Assembly: GCA_045837725.1 (NCBI GenBank) | Contig: JBEWZL010000073.1 | Span: 124,001-188,000 of the forward strand | Origin: Vermamoeba vermiformis | Taxonomy: Eukaryota > Tubulinea > Echinamoebida | Length of the DNA stretch: 64,000 nt | Direction: 5' to 3' | Shown here: positions 47,550 through 57,666 of the stretch, piece by piece | How positions within the stretch are numbered: position 1 is the stretch's first letter | Layout of the letters: each line of letters starts with the position of its first letter | The notes under the pieces: generated by a model | The model's database searches: none | What the model was told of the DNA's origin: nothing | Seen by the model: the letters and a program-made list of their open reading frames with translations, nothing else | Made by a program: the position numbers and the translations under genes

Positions 47550-49058
47550 CTATATTGATTGAAATCTACAGTCTATTCGAGTTGGACCTGCAATAACCCT
47601 GAAATGCAAATGAGCCTTTTTTACCATTTCAATTTCAGATACTTACGTATTTAAATACTGAATTGATTCATAATCAAAATTATCAACCTTGACCAAATCA
47701 AAAAGTTCACATACTAGTCCAAGAATTATTGAAGCTTCTGCCTTTGCCAATGATTTTCCAGGGCATATTCTGGGGCCAAATCCAAATCCAAAAAAGTTTG
47801 TCTTGTTTTGTTGCCCATAAATCCATTGCTCTGGATTAAAAGCCTTCGGATTAGGATAAGTTTCTTCACTGTAGTGACAATTTAAATAGGATAAAAATAT
47901 GATGTTATCCTTTGCCAAATTTATTTCTCCATAATTAAATGGAGAAGATGCTTGAAAAACGTTAAATGCTGCAGGTGGATATAACCTTATTGCTTCGTAA
48001 AAACATGCAGTAGTGAATTTTAGTTGGGCCATCAAAGCTGGAGTTTTAACAGGGAGAAGTTTAACCTCTTCTCTAACTTTTCTTAATGCTTCTACATTTT
48101 GAAGTAAGCAGTAAAACGTCCATACTAATGAAGCTTTTGTAGTATCGTGTCCAGCAAACAGGAAGGTCATTAAATTCCCTAAAACTTCTTCCTCTGTTGC
48201 CTTGTTCATTAAAAAATTTGCAGCAAAAGTTCCATCACCTTCAATATTTGACATTATAATTCCTTTAATGTGATTTAGTGCCTCTTGTAGTTTTTCATCA
48301 GAATTAGAAAGTATTGCTTTTAACGGAGATGATGTAAACAAATTCTCTAGACCAATGTTTAAGTCATGAAAATACTGAGATGTCTTTGATTCATTTTCAA
48401 TTGAATTCAGATCAAAGCCAAGAATTGCCAGGCAAATACAATCCAAGCTTACTTTCTCACAAAAAGTAAGAAGATTTTGATGAGGACTCTTTTTAAGCCA
48501 TTCTATTGCCCTCTGCCCCACTTGATAAAATTTATTGTAGGTTGTTCTAAACCAAATTAACAACAATCAAAGTATATGCCAGTTATAATACCACAAACCT
48601 TAGAAATTCTTCATTAAATGATTTTGCACATATTCCTCGTTGTCTCTGCCACTCTTTCCCCTCAGCTGTAAAAAGCCCTTTGTCCCCTCCGCATTCATTA
48701 ATTGATTTGGAAAGCTCCTGTATTCTCCTGAAGGAAAATTCGGTATAAAAAAAAAAAGAAGTGGTATTGTCTTACCATAGCTTGTTAACTCTTTGACTGT
48801 GTAAATACTTGATATCTTCTGCATTTGTTACCACTGGTATTGACTTGTTTGGCAAAATTGGGAGAAAATAATTATTTTTCCGCTTTTTCCCAATCTGTTT
48901 GTATCTGATTGGTAATTGTAAGTAATCAATAATACAATTACCTCATAAAGATACCAATGAAGGCGCTTTCGTGTATATAAATAGTACCAAGTAGTAAAAA
49001 AGTTTCTCAAACAATATGCTCCAATAACTAAGCTCGTTAACAAAATATAAAAAAGCAT
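47550..49058 (-). CDS. Cytochrome P450, microsomal type
   Basis: About five exons and 435-450 residues. An N-terminal membrane helix (MLFYILLTSLVIGAYCL) precedes a basic stretch, then IPVVTNAEDIKYLHS. The I-helix is FAGHDTTKASLVW (oxygen-activating Ala/Gly-x-Asp-Thr-Thr), the K-helix Glu-x-x-Arg is EAIR in CFYEAIRLYPP, the PERF-type region FNPEQW, and the heme loop FGFGPRICPGKSLAKAE with the Cys ligand. The last exon, reached by an intron at about 47591-47646, ends PTRIDCRFQSI. I chose the ATG at 49058; another lies 17 codons upstream. The order of motifs resembles CYP4- or CYP102-type enzymes, which oxidise fatty chains; the class is not fixed. Confidence 0.9.
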
Positions 49059-49285
49059 TCTGGGCAATTTGATGTTTTTATGTTTCTGTGAATATTTGTG
49101 AAAAAGCAAAAAGTTGTTGAAAGAATTAGGTTTGTAGGTTAAACGGGATCTAACCTTCTGGAAAAATATTTCAATCGTTACTTATTTCAGACCAATAGTT
49201 AACAGCAATTATATTCATCTTATATAATAGTGCACATATATGCATACAAATCACATACGGCACAATCAACAATTTTTCCGTTTAC

Positions 49286-50604
49286 TTAGTACAAAAAGTA
49301 ATTATTATCCCTTCTTTCTAACTCCATAATAACAACTTGATATCGATTGTGGCGAGCTGATAGTGCACAAAAGCAGCTAATTACAGCCAATTTTTTTGCT
49401 TCAAGAGTCCATTCTGTGTGATTGGATCCCAAATTTCTAAGCCACTCCAACTCTGATCGTACAAGATCTTCCTGGCTCATCCAACGAAGAGTTCGGAAAT
49501 GGAAGTATCTTTTAAACATATCCACTTCTGCCATCGAATAGGCATTGCACTGTGGAAGACATTTTGTTTGTAGATACGAGTCTAAAAAAGAGTTTTGCCT
49601 CTGCATGGGATCGTCACAACCCCTTACCACTAACTGTAGCCATACTTTTCCTCCCGGTTTCAATAACTTATGTACTAATTTTACTGCTTTGTAACGATCA
49701 TTTAGTGGAATGTGTTCAAACATTTCACAGCAAGAAATGCTATCAAACACTCCAATGCCTTTATCTTCTATGTCTAGAAAGTTTGCATAGATGGGAGTGC
49801 AATTCTCCAACTTTTCATCAGTAATTCGCTTTTCAATGTAGGCTAGCTGGTCTTTGTTGTAAACTATCCCTTTAACTTTTAAATGTGGATACCTTTTGGA
49901 TGCACGCGTAATCATTGTTCCCCAACCACAACCAATATCCAAATAAGAAGTCTTTTTGTCAAGTTCCAAATACTCAAAGCATTGGTTAACTCTTTTAGAA
50001 TGGGCTTCCTCAGGAGTTTGAGAATCACTAGAAAAACTTGTGTGAGACCACATCTTTGGGGTTCCAATGAATTTTACAATTTCCTTATATAATAAAAATT
50101 AATACTACAAGCAATTGATTTGTTCTTACATTTGAAGAATAAACCGCCAAATCAACTTTTGAATTGTTCTGCTCCCAAGAATTTCGTTTTACATCATATG
50201 GGATACTTTGTGGAATCAATTAGCTGATGTCATGATTTTAAGGGAGAAACTTACCTGAGCAAAGCATACGCATCCATAATGCTTAAATTCCGTATGTATT
50301 TTTCCCACTGTCCATTGCACAGACTAATAAGTTGATAGGCTTCCCAAATATCCCCATGTAAAAGAAGTTTGCCATTAGTCCATGCTTCCCAAAAAGGTCC
50401 ATTATTCCCAATGGTTTTCAGATATCCTATTGCCTCAACACCAGAGAAGGACAATTTCAACTTATTTTTTGCATCACCAAAGGACAGGGGTTGGTTGAAA
50501 TAATCTATTTTAATAAAAGCATTATTGATTGCAGGTTGCCAATAAGCCTTTAACAATCGATTGATGCGAGATCTTGAGTAGAAAATTTTGCTAATCAAAC
50601 CCAT
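49286..50604 (-). CDS. Cyclopropane-fatty-acyl-phospholipid synthase family SAM enzyme
   Basis: Three exons. Exon 1 carries the N-terminal domain with FWEAWTNGKLLLHGDIWEAY, exon 2 is short (YDVKRNSWEQNNSKVDLAVY), and exon 3 the catalytic domain: MWSHTSFSSDSQTPEEAHSK, SAM motif SYLDIGCGWGTMITRA, GIVYNKDQLAYIEKRI, CCEMFEHIP and LLKPGGKVWLQL. The pattern of substrate loop followed by YLDIGCGWG is that of CFA synthases and mycolic-type methyltransferases, which modify double bonds of fatty acyl chains. Together with the P450 it suggests a lipid tail in the product. Start uncertain: in-frame ATGs also lie at 50658 and 50676. Confidence 0.85.
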
Positions 50605-51191
50605 GGAGCAGTAGTTAAAAAAGAAGAACACCTTGACAAAAAAAAATAGAACAGACATGAGATAATATGTATTCAATAAATTAAGCTAGTTTAAGTAATG
50701 TGTAGTAAAATGGGTTCCTAATAAAGGATAAAACCTGTCTGAATTTGCATTTTTTACCGCTTTAATTTTGTATTTAAAATTTTTTCTTAACAAACATTTT
50801 TTTGAATGAAATTGACAGGGGAATAGCATTCTATTGGTTTTTTTATATTGGAATTTAGCTACTTTCGTCCCATAAAGCATGTTTAAAGTTTAATATACCT
50901 AGTCAACTCTTAAAGTATGTTTTGAGAATCACTTATTCCTCTTTACATTATAAAGTCATTTTGTCCACTAACATATTAAGTTGGCACTCATTTATGATAA
51001 GGATAGTGTTCTTTTCTGCAGCTTCAGTAAATCAAGAAATATACCAAACAAACGTTTCATAGTGCAGCGTTTTTGGATTCCAATTTTTTTGGAATTATTT
51101 AGTAATAAGGATAATAACGCACTGTATTTCAACTAGAACTTTAATTAGAGAGAAAATTTTGTAAGCTTGCTGGTAGATGCAGAAAATTGCT
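50605..51191. other. Intergenic spacer, nothing recognised
   Basis: AT-rich; the region upstream of the cyclopropane-synthase gene and downstream of the GH3 gene. A 64-codon minus frame at 50686-50880 has no recognisable content. Confidence 0.3.
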
Positions 51192-52833
51192 TTACTTCTT
51201 TTGATAGGAGGAAATTATGGATGCCAAATTTTCATTTAGAACTATTGGTAATTTCGGGAATGTTTCTTGAAGTTTGCGCCATGATCCTTCTTTGCAGATG
51301 ATTGTTTTTGGAGCAGTCAGTCTTCCTCTTGCATAAAAATTTGCAAATGACTCACAAGTATCCAGAAGGTCATTTTTAAGTAATTCATCCAGTTGACTAG
51401 AGTCTACGTTGCCATCAATTGTTTCCAGATAAACCAAGTGACAGACCTTTGCAGGATCATAAAATATTCCATAGTTGCCTAAGCTAGTACCCAGAATTGA
51501 AAGTGTCTTTACCAAAGACTCCCTGTAATTGGCAACTGGTATTTGTTCACCAAAAAAATTGACCATGTCAGAAACCCTTCCGAAAAATTCAAACACTGGC
51601 ATTTTGTTCTTGTAGAAGTCAACTATTTGGATGTAATCATCAGTTCGATACCGATAAAGCCCTGCATAGGTAGTAATTATCATCAAATATACTTTTCCAA
51701 GCTCTGCATCATATATTTGCTTAATAATCCCAGTATCCTTTTCTTGCAATTCAACAAAAATTTTTCTAGGAAGGAATACATATCGGGGGATGGGTTCTTC
51801 TAGAAAAATGTTCACTCCAATTATATCAGACTCCGTAGAACCAAACATTGGGCTCCAGATGAATACCCCAGGAGCAAGCTTCAGAAGATGAGCCTCCCAG
51901 TATTTTCCAGCCCTTGAGGTGCTGGCCATAATCATCTTTAAATTTGGCTGATATTGTGTCAATTAATTGATTCAATCATTATCATTATTACTTTCTTACC
52001 CAAATATGCTTGGCAAATCCATCCTGTTGAAGAGACTCTCTAATTTCATCTGCCCGTTTGGGATCAGGAACAGCCAAAAAATCTTTCAGAGGACCTTCAG
52101 GCAACTCCTCATTTATGCTTGCTGTTCCATTTTTAATGTCTTCAATAAGAGAGGATGCATTGTCCTTAATATATGTTATAAATGAAATTATGCTGGTGAT
52201 AAATGTTGAACCAATCATTTGCAAGTCAGACCTTCGCAGTACACATAGAGCGCTAAGATAGCTTAAGTGTTTTTGAAGCTTATCATTCATATAAAGATCA
52301 CGAGGAACTGCTAACTTCCATGAATCTGAAGGCGTCATGCAAATCTTGTACATTGTCATCTCCGTAGTGTACCATACTCGTGAAGGGTTAACAGGCTTGG
52401 ATTTAAAAAGAACATGAGTGCAACCCTCAAGTGAAAAATTAGTTTTTGAAGTTAGCTCTTGAAGAGACAAAGCCAAATTCTGAAACTTTGTAGAGTATTG
52501 AACATTTGGGAAAATTTTCCGTTGCCCTGTGGTTCCTCCAGTACAAATAAAATAATCAACCTTTTCTGGAACCATTATATTCTCCTCTCCAGAGAGCATT
52601 CTATCAACCAAAGGGCGGTATGTTTCCTCATATGCTGTTAGAGGAACTTGTTGATATTCTTCAATTGTGGTGATATGGTTTATTCCAAGCTGCTTTCCAA
52701 GAGTTGTCGATTTTCCATGTCTTAAAATATGAGACAGTGTTTGTTGAACAACCGCTTCAATATTTGCAATATCTTCATCATAAACGCTGCGAGTGCAACT
52801 AGCTGCTGCCCAAGAGTCAAAGGCAATTGACAT
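51192..52833 (-). CDS. GH3-family acyl-adenylating (acyl acid amido) synthetase
   Basis: Two exons around an intron at about 51951-52002 give about 530 residues. GH3 enzymes activate a carboxylic acid as the adenylate and couple it to an amino acid; in plants they conjugate auxin and jasmonate, and bacterial members sit in natural product clusters. Landmarks: the phosphate loop FICTGGTTGQRKIFP, WSPMFGSTESDIIG, LYRYRTDDYIQIVDFY and FEFFGRVSDMVNFFGE. N-terminus and C-terminal cap are both present, so it looks complete. Joining the exons gives HIWPNLKMIMAST in frame. In the cluster it may link an amino acid to a carboxylate. Confidence 0.9.
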
Positions 52834-52956
52834 CGTTGTTTTTGTTTGTATAATTATAAGGTTTTTCTCTTATTATTACTGGAAAATATTTTATTATTAG
52901 TTGCTTCACTTAAAAAAGGCATGGCTAGTATTTAATTACCACAAAGTTGTGAAAAC

Positions 52957-53358
52957 ATGAGCCCCAGCCAAATTCTTGCATTACTAGCAATTTCTTTTTT
53001 TGATTTGCTTGGAGCAGTTGCACTACTACTAAATCCAACATATTTTTATGATTGTAATGAACCGAAAGCATTTGAACGTGCAACACGGAGGTTAGCCCTT
53101 CTTCTTATTGGTCAATGTATGTAATTAGTAAATTTTTCTGTTAGTTAAAATGACACTTTAGGCCTTATACCATTAATTGCTATTATGGCAGAAACTACGA
53201 TGTCCTTAATTTGGTTTTACTGCATTTATCACGTTGTTTTTTTGGCTGACAGCATATATGAGTACCTAAAGAAAGGAGGCTTTACCACCTTCAGAAGCAA
53301 TGCAATTTTTCATGGCATATCATCAGTGGTGATTGTAATCATATTTATTTTTACGTAA
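52957..53358 (+). CDS. Small four-helix membrane protein, unknown
   Basis: Two exons (52957-53117 and from about 53163) around a 45-nt intron give about 118 residues with four hydrophobic helices: ILALLAISFFDLLGAVALLL, LALLLIGQCLIPLIAIM, SLIWFYCIYHVVFLA and HGISSVVIVIIFIF. The topology resembles small integral membrane cyclases or isomerases in fungal meroterpenoid clusters, but I cannot assign a family. Its tight location between the GH3 and aminotransferase genes suggests a cluster role. Confidence 0.6.
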
Positions 53359-53404
53359 AATTGTTTTTCATAGCTCACATTTCATAAAATGAACAATAGG
53401 CAAC

Positions 53405-53530
53405 TACCCCTAGGTTTTTTATGTAAGCTTCACGCTCTAGGGGTATTTCAGAACGAGGACTTCGAATTTGATGGTATTTTTAGGATAGGAAATTTTGCCT
53501 TAGGTTCTATGGATCCGGTCCCTATCCTAA
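53405..53530. repeat. Two successive inverted repeats in an intergenic spacer
   Basis: TACCCCTAG (53405-53413) pairs with CTAGGGGTA (53437-53445), and TTAGGATAGG (53480-53489) pairs with CCTATCCTAA (53521-53530). Both are perfect 9-10 bp stems. They sit just downstream of the small membrane gene and could be 3' structures or a small element. The rest of 53359-53840 shows nothing else. Confidence 0.6.
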
Positions 53531-53840
53531 ATCTGCCCAAAAAATCGATTTTTTTTGCTGGAAGTACGGGATATTCTTAGATATATTATTTCCAACAACT
53601 TTTGTCTTAAAGATGTTTCACTCTTCAATAAATTTTTTTGGTGATCATGTTTTGAATGCAACCGGTAATAACTACTTGCATTTATTATAAAGGGCTACCC
53701 CCAACAATTGATTAATGGAAATCCAAATTGACTATTGACAGTCAAAATAAATGAAAAAATTTAAATTTTGCCCAAAACTTAACCTAACTGGCTGAGAAAA
53801 TCCCCATGGCTTTTTTTGGTAATTTGTAATATTTTATCTA

Positions 53841-55527
53841 ATGATTAGCAATCAGTATATTAAAAATTGGGTGCTTATTCCACAAGCCCTAAGGGCTAAA
53901 GATCCCTTGCCAGATGAATTGAAGTTTTTGGAAGAATGGAATGAGTTGCCAGGCTTGGGCAAGCCATCGAAGAATCTTTTTGAATTTGGAGATTTCCAAT
54001 ACTTAAGTAATTGACTCTCTGTTCAAATTAGTTTGATATTATAACATTTTATAGATCATGGTGCATTTGGAGTTGTTCCCCTGGATATTTTGAAGAAAAT
54101 GGAAAGACTTGAAAAAATTAGGGTTGGCCTCCATAACTTTAAAATGAAAATCTAATTTATCTTGTAGAATGCCAATCCTTTTAAATTTCAAAACTACTAT
54201 CTGCCATTGCTTCTTAGTTATGGCATTGCAGCATTGAGCTCGTTTGTGAAATCAGAGCCAGAATTAACTTTCTTTTGCGAGTCTGTTTGTAATGGTAAGA
54301 TACTTGAGCCTTACAGTATTAAACCAACATTTTAAGGCATTTATAACTGCTTGATGACCATTATGCAACAAAAAGCTAACCCAAGGGTGGCTTATGTCAA
54401 AGGATCTTATGGTAGGTAATCCATTTTTTTTTAATTTTTATTCTAATATCAAGTATATAAGTTGGGCTGGCATCAACTCTGGAGAGCTTAGCAGCAAAAA
54501 AAATGATTCAATTGACTCCCTTTGAATCTCAACAGCAAATTGACAGCAGCAAACTTTGTTCCTTTATTCAATGTAACAACATTGATGTACTTGTGCTTGA
54601 ACACATAACAAATACAACTGGAGTTCTTAATAACGTTAAAGATCTTGTTAATCAAGTCAAATCTCAGTAATTAATTCACTGTAGTCAGTAATTGTGTGCT
54701 AACAAATGTTTAAGGGGAGTAATAACCATTATTGACGGTGCTCACGCCCCTGGAAACATTGACCTTGACATTGCTGGCATCAATGCAGATTTTTATGTGG
54801 GATCATGTTATAAATGGCTGTTCAGCCTTCAAGTAAAGTAAAATCCAAGGCTACCTTATCTAACTTTGCTTAATAGGGCTGCTCGTTTGTTTGCATAAAC
54901 AAAGATTGGCAAAATAAGGTACTTGTATTTGGTTTTTAAATCTCTATCTGACCTTTATTTTTCAAGTTCTCTCCACCATTTGATACTTTCATGAAGATAA
55001 ACCAGCTCATTCCTTTTTACTGGAGAGGAGGAATAAATTATATGCCCTATATCTCTTGTATTTGTGGTATTAGCATGCTTAAACAGTATGGAATCCCTCA
55101 AGTTTGGCAGCATATTAAAGAAGTTAAGAACTCAATTGGTAAGTTATACCTCCTCTTATGAGATAATTATATATTTTAACGGTTTATTAAATGAAGAAAT
55201 CAATTTGACAAAGGAATGGGGAGCAGAAGTAATCAGTGCTAACGAGTTGTCATTTACTGTCCTTAAAGTAAACACTAACTTGAAAAAGGTAAGTTTGTCA
55301 AAATAAAAGTGTTTGATTAACTATTTGTCAAGAACTTAAACCTAGGAGTCTGCGCTCTTGAGATGACTGGCATTATTGCAGAAAAGCTGTCTTCTCAGAT
55401 TTCAATGACAATTCCTAGCTTTTCTGAGGTTTTAGTTCGAATCTCTCTGAGTATTTACAGTACTGCAGATGACGTAAGTCAGATCCAGGATTCCTTCCTG
55501 GAAATTGTAAAGCAATTTGAAAATTAG
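53841..55527 (+). CDS. PLP-dependent class V aminotransferase-like enzyme (isopenicillin N epimerase type)
   Basis: About ten small exons, about 415 residues, starting MISNQYIKNWVLIPQAL. Family landmarks: YLNHGAFGVVPLDIL near residue 65, NPFKFQNYYL, then VLVLEHITNTTGVL, IDGAHAPGNIDLDIAGINAD with the cofactor Asp and His, and FYVGSCYKWLFSL with the PLP-binding Lys. The C-terminal small domain ends VRISLSIYSTADDVSQIQD. This group includes epimerases, cysteine desulfurase relatives and C-S lyases of the EgtE kind. It may racemise, transaminate or cleave an amino-acid part of the product. The very dense introns contrast with its intronless neighbours. Confidence 0.83.
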
Positions 55528-55682
55528 AAAGTTATAGCAGCAATAAAACTAGAACCATGTGCAAGTAAGATTTGATTGTTAGGGTTTATTGTCCTTATGA
55601 AATTTCAAATTTCATGAAACACAACTTGCAGACTATACGTACAAAATATTGCGCACTGGCACTGTGACGACTACAATTTATT

Positions 55683-56652
55683 TTACAAATCGACTGGAAT
55701 TGTTTTTGATGTGAAGTATGCTAATGTGAGGATGAGACCCTTTTCCAGTGGTATTTTTGGTGACCATTGCAGGAGTGATTTTGCTTTGTCAATATTTGGG
55801 CGTCTCATTTTTGGGTCATCGGGTCTAATGACTGGGTCTAAAAATGTGAAGGTTGACTTTGAATGGGTAAGGTCCACAATAATATTAGCTATTTGTAAAA
55901 TGGAGAGCTCCCCATCTGGGTTTCCCAGGTTCACCGGAGTGCTTTCATTTGATTGAGCAAGCAACCATAGCCCCTCTACAATATCACTTACATAGGTGAA
56001 GCTCCTTGTTTGGTTGCCGGTTCCGTAGATAGCAAGTGGTTTATCAGTGAGGGCTTGTTTTATAAATGCAGGGACAACTCTACCATCATCTATGTTCATT
56101 CTAGGCCCAAATGTATTAAATATACGGGCTATTCTTGTTTTAAGATCAAAAGTTCGATGGTATGCCATAGTAATGGCTTCAGCATATCTTTTACTTTCAT
56201 CATAACACGACCTTATGCCAATGGGATTGACATTTCCCCAATAATCTTCTGATTGAGGATGAAGGATCGGATCTCCATACACTTCTGAGGTTGAAGTAAG
56301 AACAAATATGGCGCTATTCTTTTTGGCAATCTCCAACATTGCTTGAGTGCCTTCCGACCCCACTTGCAATGTTTCAATGGGAAAAAGCATGTAATATTTT
56401 GGGCTTGCAAAACTAGCAAGATGAAAAACAAAGTCAAGCTTTCCTAAACTCTTCTATTACAGAGCTGCTAAGATTGCATACATCTGCTTTGATAAAAGTA
56501 AAGAGAGGATTGGTAAGCAAATGTGAAATATTATCTTCTGTTGAGCATGCCAGATTATCCAGAACTGTCACTTTATGCCCTAGGCCTAACAAGAATTCTG
56601 CCAAATGTGAACCAATGAAACCAGCACCTCCACTTATTAAGGAAACATGCAT
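55683..56652 (-). CDS. UXS1: UDP-xylose synthase (UDP-glucuronate decarboxylase), one apparent frame break
   Basis: Makes UDP-xylose from UDP-glucuronate and so supplies a sugar donor. NAD site SGGAGFIGSHLAEFLLG, then FVFHLASFASPKYYM, LTSTSEVYGDPILHPQSEDY, the catalytic Tyr-x3-Lys in CYDESKRYAE, RIFNTFGPRMN and SFTYVSDIVEGLWLL; these are diagnostic of UXS. Between the N-terminal part and HLAS there is an apparent extra base in the T run (AAA at 56446-56448 on the plus strand). Dropping one base restores EELGKLDFVF. No intron explains it. It may be a sequencing error or a recent inactivation. It is a bare cytosolic form without the usual membrane anchor. Confidence 0.88.
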
Positions 56653-56750
56653 TCTATTCTTATGTTTTTAATTAAAAATGGATCCAGACAAAAACTTTTC
56701 CTATTTTCTCCCCAAAATTGCATTGGCCAGGGACAATTCTCAAATATATA
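56653..56750. promoter_or_regulatory. Bidirectional promoter spacer, UXS / DUF6875-like copy B
   Basis: 98 bp between head-to-head starts. It holds CATTGGCC (a reversed CCAAT core) near 56721 and an AATATATAA word directly before the plus-strand start. Confidence 0.4.
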
Positions 56751-57392
56751 ATGACTAGTACAATAAATTGGCTGGATGTCAAAGAATTACAAGTTCAGGA
56801 GGGAACTTGCTATGAAGAAATCAGGCGATTTTATTTCGAGTATCTGTCAAAACCACATCCTATGCTAGGAAGATCTGGAGCAGTATGCCCTTTTATGCCA
56901 TTATCATTAAAGTTTAACAAAGTGAAAACCCTGGTTTGGAAAAAGCAGGAATTTGATGAACAAGAGATTTTGGAGTTAATGCAAGAAGTATTGGATGAGC
57001 TTAAACGGTGCACGATTGACTGTGCAATGGTGGTTTTCTTTCCAAATATTGTTAATACTCAAGATATTGCTTTATTTCAAGAGAAGTACAAATCTCTGGC
57101 TGTCGGAAAAGGATTGATGATTGGGGAGTTTTTTGAATCAAATCCGTCCCCTGGTTTGCACAATAAACATTGGCAGCCTCTTCAGAGCAAAGTACCTTGC
57201 TTGGCCTTTCGGAAAATGGTCAAGGAAGATTTTGCATTCATGCTTAAACCATCTTATCGGTGGTCACAAAAAGTGGTTTACATTGCTTCTTACTTCCTTA
57301 CAATGCATTCAACTGCTATCAAAAGGGTAATAATATTCGCATGCACTCTTTATTTATTTTATTTTCTTGGTTGTTTGTTATCAGTTCAGTAA
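56751..57392 (+). CDS. DUF6875-like protein with C-terminal membrane anchor, copy B
   Basis: Starts MTSTINWLDVKELQVQ; an in-frame ATG lies 11 codons upstream. It shares with copy A (27590-28225) the core KPHPMLGRSGAVCPFMPLSL, VVFFPNIVNTQDIALFQ, KGLMIGEFFESNPSPGLHNK and the last motif YRWSQKVVY, plus a hydrophobic C-terminal helix (AIKRVIIFACTLYLFYFLGC). The two are clearly diverged paralogues, so the duplication is not recent. No function is known to me. Confidence 0.7.
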   Translation: MTSTINWLDVKELQVQEGTCYEEIRRFYFEYLSKPHPMLGRSGAVCPFMPLSLKFNKVKTLVWKKQEFDEQEILELMQEVLDELKRCTIDCAMVVFFPNIVNTQDIALFQEKYKSLAVGKGLMIGEFFESNPSPGLHNKHWQPLQSKVPCLAFRKMVKEDFAFMLKPSYRWSQKVVYIASYFLTMHSTAIKRVIIFACTLYLFYFLGCLLSVQ

Positions 57393-57429
57393 ATCAAAAT
57401 GTGGAAAACAGCATTGCAATATTTTTCTT

Positions 57430-57666
57430 AGTCTCCATATGGGAGAGTCTTGTCCTCTCTGGTGAGATGAGTTTTTTAGTTATGCTGTTGCCAAACAAGG
57501 CTCGGTGAATGATATTTTCGACAAACTCTTTACAGGAATGGATGCCCACCCTCCTTTACATTATTGGCTAATATTTATTGTCGTTAAATGGGTTGACAAT
57601 CCTTTGGGAGCCAGATTGCCATTCATTTTGATTGGAGTGCTACGTGGTTTTCTTCCAGCACTCTAA
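57430..57666 (+). pseudogene. Remnant of a GT-C glycosyltransferase gene
   Basis: From 57454 the frame reads PLW, a TGA stop, then DEFFSYAVAKQGSVNDIF, DAHPPLHYWLIFIVVKW, and ARLPFILIGV before a stop at 57664-57666. This matches residues 30-100 of the intact GT-C enzyme at 34005-35477 (PLWADEVFSY, PNPPFHYLLL). Only the first lumenal loop survives, and the residue after Trp is a stop codon. It is a broken paralogue at the cluster edge. Confidence 0.75.

Noticed and set aside
53389-53580. 63-codon frame at the inverted repeats
   Set aside because: Its sequence is explained by the two inverted repeats; no start context.
24831-57666. Bacterial contamination or bacterial genome island
   Set aside because: Spliceosomal introns in the UGT, GH3, P450, ABC, aminotransferase and other genes; an assembly chimera cannot be fully excluded.
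24831-57666. Giant mobile element or virus carrying the cluster
   Set aside because: No integrase, captain-type recombinase, capsid or terminal repeats recognised at either edge.
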